The notes under the pieces are model-generated. The model made no database searches and was not told the origin of the DNA. It was given only the letters and a program-made list of their open reading frames with translations. This document shows positions 42,250-45,000 of a stretch of DNA of 45,000 nucleotides, one piece after another. The DNA is taken from assembly GCA_001586965.3 (NCBI GenBank), contig LUCW03001481.1, forward strand, positions 257,501-302,500. The letters are read 5' to 3'. Position 1 is the first letter of the stretch; each line of letters opens with the position of its first letter. A program made the translations under genes and the position numbers. The stretch comes from Sphaeroforma sirkka. Its lineage: Eukaryota; Opisthokonta; Ichthyosporea; Ichthyophonida.

Positions 42250-45000
42250 CTGTGAAGGGTGGCGGTGAGCAGTGTCAGTATTCAAGGTAACACACAGGCG
42301 AACCAAATCACTAACAGACTCCCTACGTACACACCCCCAACGGAAGCCCAAACTGTTCTACACACCGACATACTCACTGCATACGTTTGTGGGGCAGCTC
42401 CACGGTGACTATCTTGACGCCGTGCGGATTGTGTGAGGGTTTGTGCCATTGTGTTGCGCTCATATACCCCAGCGATATCAGAGGGACGGTTCCATCGCCG
42501 CGTGTGGTCAGACACACCCCGGCAGTCCACCGGCCCGAACTCTTGGTGAAGTTGATATGGTACTTCAGATCCTCAGAGCCCTCATCGTACTCGTGTGCCT
42601 GGAAAGGGGGTGTAGTGTGGTGTTGTAGAGTGTGTGGTGATGTGAGTGGAAACATTTATCGGTTCAGCAGTGTTTGAGTCTGGCTGGTCAGATGACATCA
42701 ATACAACTCAGCAGCTCAACAGCTGCGTGTCTGCGTAAGGCCTACGCGTGGGTCAATGGTATGGTTGTAGGGATATATACTCCTCGGCCTCAACTGTATA
42801 GATACGTAGACTGAATAGCAGGTACTCAGGCTATATGGTATGATATCATTACAATTGCACATAATTAAAGACTAAGGTTTATATGTTGGGCCAGGAGATC
42901 TAAAATGTATACCACCAATCTTGTTTACAAAACACAGGATTTTACGATTCTAGGGTTTAGGGTGTAGCTACTTTAACACCGAAGAAGAATTTGAGTTGTC
43001 ACCAGTTGTTAACCTTTTTGGTAATAACCATACAAAATTTTCCTGAGACCACGCCACTTTAAGGTAATACTATCCCTCGGACAGCTTACACCGCGATGAA
43101 GCTTCGATATATAGTGAACGGACGGCCCAAAAGAAAATAAAAAGGGACTGTAACCAATTTGCAGGCTCCTTGCATATACAAATCAGTTTCAGATACGCAT
43201 CAGCGTGAATACAAGCACACAAAGACGAACGGCTACAGCTCAGGTAACTCAATCACCCCACAAGAAACCAATGAGAACATACGCTATATGCGTAGGATCT
43301 CTCTGTGTATGACCCTTCACCATAAATGGAGTACATGGTCATCTCTGGCGCATTAGGTAGCGCCACTTCCAGCGGATTGGCCCATTTAAAGACCGCGTCG
43401 TTGTTGTCTGTTGGCGTGACACTGTAGACGGTACCACAACCCCGAGTAACAGCATCGCTTGAGATGTGTGTTGCATTGCAGAAGGTGGTGTGCACGCACA
43501 GCTAGTATAATTTAGAGGCGTGCACACACACCATTGTAGCATATACGCACGTGGTTATACAGTGTTCTAGTATATGTACGTATACGTGTCTTGTGCGACA
43601 TCCGGATGGTAGAGTCAATATCAACGGGTTGGCGCATTTGAAGGCCCCAAGACTGTTGTCTGATAGTGTAGCACAGCAGGTATCATACACAGCCAGAGGA
43701 AACCCTCCCTTTTTTGTGTGTGCGTGTGTGTGTGTGTGTCTGAGCGAGAGCTGGAAAACGAAGTAGTACAAAGACGCACCTGTATCCGAATGACAGGTTG
43801 CTGAGATGGTGTTGCATCGATGGGAACTGTGTTGGTAGGAACTCTGTGATCATCTCATCCACGGTCACATTGGGCATCACTCGCGGTGGCAAGCCATCGC
43901 CTGAATGCGTTCTGTCTGGAAACGGTGATTGGGCGGACCGCAAAACATTTGATCATTTCTTTAACAGGCTCGATAACGACAACAGGGGGTATATGCCACA
44001 GCAGGTTTGAGATGTGTCTCCTAACATATAACGCATTTATCGGAAAGTTTTTACTTGTTCTACTGAAGAGTCTACTGACCACCGGCATTACGATAATAGT
44101 GTGGGTTGGAATTAGTTGCATGCCACTCGCGGTGGCAAGGGAGTTCTGGTTGCGAGCGTGATGCATACATACATACAGCAAGAACAGCAAATGTGTCGAT
44201 TGTTTACACCTCTGCGTTGTACTTTAGGATATACAAGACGCAGTACATACAAGTATATATATTTATATATATGTATATAGTTATATGTATATACGTACAT
44301 ATTTAGAAGTCTATAAGTATATATATATAAACATATATAAATGTATATAAGTATATATTGTTATATATAAGTATACAGCTATATAAATATATTAAATTGA
44401 AAATACAGTAGGACATAGTCCATAGGGTAGTTGTCATTTCAGTAGCACTGCAAACGAAGAGAAGGTTCATACTTGTAAGTAGGTAGAGCAATGAATATGT
44501 CTAGTAATAGCAGAGGTAGAAATAAAATGGGTAGTAATACTGCTGGGCATAACCCCGCCACAGGCTTCCCACACACTACACACAGCGTACTTTCACACAC
44601 TTTCAGCTGAACTCAGTCAAGTGGTTGCTATACAAGTACTCATACACGTAAATATCATTTACATCTTTTGTCATATAAACCCTAAACCCCAAACCCTAAT
44701 ACATGCTATATATATATAACTGTCGTTAGAGGGCTAGTCCTACCGACATCTGTCATCATATAAAACCCTAAAGTCTAAAACATGTGTTATATGTGTATAC
44801 CTGTAGTCAGAGGGGTAGTACTCCCAAGCATAAACCCACCACACGCGTCTGTGTAGCTGTAGTCGTCGGGTGCTGGTGCATCAGAGTCTCCCCACAGAGC
44901 GTTGCCGCCCTTTGGCAACAGATTAAAGAGCGAGCCCCAAGTCTTGTAGGTGTTCACTCGTTGCAAGCGGGAGAAGGGGGTCATATCCACTATATCACTT
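41948..45000 (-). CDS. PDAT: Phospholipid:diacylglycerol acyltransferase (PDAT/LRO1-like), 3' five exons, partial
   Basis: Exons on the minus strand: >45000-44801, 43915-43780, 43457-43283, 42598-42385 and 42249-41948 (stop TGA 41948-41950). Introns start GT and end AG, and phases agree at all four joints. The family moves a fatty acid from a phospholipid to diacylglycerol to make triacylglycerol at the ER and is related to LCAT. Signatures in order: YKTWGSLFNLLPKGGNALWG; NVTVDEMITEFLP..FP; a split SFGYS; KWANPLEVALPNAPEM and SIYGEGSYTERSYAY; RGDGTVPLISLGYM; HVDIMGN. The catalytic Asp is at 42494-42496 (G-D-G-T-V-P) and the His at 42206-42208 (H-V-D). The nucleophile Ser, lid and membrane anchor lie beyond the window. 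A charged C-terminal tail (about 50 residues) extends past the usual end. It looks intact. Confidence 0.93.
42385..42598 (-). CDS. PDAT: PDAT exon with catalytic Asp (GDGTVP)
   Basis: The acceptor is TTCCAG|GCACAC and the donor AAAC|GTATGC. 214 bp. A stronger-looking donor (GTGAGT) seven bases on would break the phase with the last exon. Confidence 0.9.
43283..43457 (-). CDS. PDAT: PDAT exon with WANPLE and YSIYGEG..TERSYAY
   Basis: The acceptor is CTCAAG|CGATG and the donor ATAGC|GTATGT. 175 bp. It carries the most conserved PDAT block before the catalytic Asp. Confidence 0.9.
43590..43680 (-). pseudogene. Degenerate copy of the PDAT exon inside the preceding intron
   Basis: Minus-strand reading gives SDNSLGAFKCANPLILTLP, closely matching TDNNDAVFKWANPLEVALP of the exon at 43283-43457. 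Similarity goes on at base level beyond a shift. It lacks the rest of the exon and lies between exons 43780-43915 and 43283-43457. Confidence 0.8.
43714..43742. repeat. TG microsatellite in PDAT intron
   Basis: A run of TGTGTGTG with one CG interruption in the intron between exons 43780-43915 and 43283-43457. Confidence 0.9.
43780..43915 (-). CDS. PDAT: PDAT exon with the NVTVDEM..EFL segment
   Basis: The acceptor is TTTCCAG|AC and the donor TACAG|GTGCGT. 136 bp; two bases of a split Ser codon remain at its end, giving F-G-Y-S across the joint as in yeast LRO1. Confidence 0.82.
44100..44160 (-). pseudogene. Possible degenerate copy of the 43780-43915 exon start
   Basis: A 16-bp block (CACTCGCGGTGGCAAG) is identical at 44124-44139 and 43878-43893, and similarity extends a few bases to each side. 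Confidence 0.45.
44240..44400. repeat. TA-rich low-complexity block in PDAT intron
   Basis: About 160 bp of TATATA/GTATAT with short imperfect repeats, inside the 885-bp intron. Confidence 0.85.
44490..44575 (-). pseudogene. Possible degenerate copy of the end of the 44801 exon
   Basis: Minus-strand reading gives EACGGVMPSSITT against DACGGFMLGSTT of the true exon end. A second, shorter copy of the exon end and its donor flank lies at 44667-44749. Confidence 0.5.
44667..44838. repeat. Diverged tandem pair of about 80 bp spanning the PDAT exon/intron border
   Basis: 44667-44749 and 44750-44838 share TCATATAAA..CCCTAAA, a (TA)-rich run and CTGT.GT.AGAGGG.TAGT. The second copy includes the true exon end and splice donor. 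AAACCCTAAACCCC here resembles telomere repeats but is only two units long. Confidence 0.7.
44801..45000 (-). CDS. PDAT: PDAT exon with the TWGSL..LLPKGG motif (open at window edge)
   Basis: The donor is CTACAG|GTATAC, with one base of a split codon at the exon end. LLPKGGNALWGD aligns with the LLPKGG/MLPKGG..IWGD region of PDATs. A DACGGFMLGSTT stretch ends the exon. Confidence 0.88.

Noticed and set aside
42371..42384. Consensus-like splice donor GTGAGT at about 42377
   Set aside because: Using it would put the last PDAT exon out of frame; the donor after AAAC keeps all phases consistent.
42387..42677. Plus-strand frame over the PDAT exon
   Set aside because: Antisense shadow of the conserved GDGTVP exon.
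44670..44705. Telomere-like AAACCCTAAACCCC
   Set aside because: Only about two units, and it belongs to a local tandem duplication in a PDAT intron.

Overview
This window looks like nuclear DNA of an intron-bearing, probably unicellular eukaryote. I cannot name the organism. The only cellular gene I can support lies at the right edge on the minus strand: the 3' half of a phospholipid:diacylglycerol acyltransferase (PDAT/LRO1, LCAT family), in five exons (41948 to beyond 45000) with GT-AG introns and matching phases. No bacterial features, CRISPR array, rRNA or convincing tRNA were seen.

Almost everything from 1.0 to 38.3 kb is nested and decaying LTR retrotransposons. Ty3/gypsy family I: an outer copy A (LTR 1017-1615, gag 1616-2619, resuming 10704-11030) is split by a nearly full-length copy B (2620-10703, LTR to LTR, 4-bp target duplication GTGC). 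A related minus-strand copy D is scattered over 12346-14871, 15372-15548 and 29155-30226. D is split by a solo copia LTR (14877-15366, duplication GTAAG) and by a 13.6-kb Ty1/copia element (15549-29154). The copia element is itself split by a minus-strand Ty3 family II element (21616-27530, duplication ACAG), giving a three-deep nest. Other family II remains are a protease/3'-LTR fragment (11031-11794) and a plus-strand copy G (30227-32748). A third, very decayed Ty3-like family (III) occupies about 32.9-38.3 kb. From 38.3 to 41.9 kb I see no gene.

Both main Ty3 families encode gag, protease, reverse transcriptase (RT), RNase H, a Dam-like adenine-methyltransferase-fold domain, integrase (IN) and a chromodomain. 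The methyltransferase-like module between RNase H and integrase is the unusual part of the architecture. No complete copy is intact: all carry stops, frameshifts or deletions.

The most striking small-scale structure is an 82-bp insertion in the gag of copy B (4346-4427). It consists of two LTR 3' ends in inverted orientation, flanked by a 4-bp duplication (ACGA) of the same size as the family's own target duplication; its removal rejoins the gag frame. Other structures are a 666-bp triplication whose units each end in the first 51 bp of the nested LTR, a 353-bp duplication inside one LTR, and exon-like duplicates in the PDAT introns.
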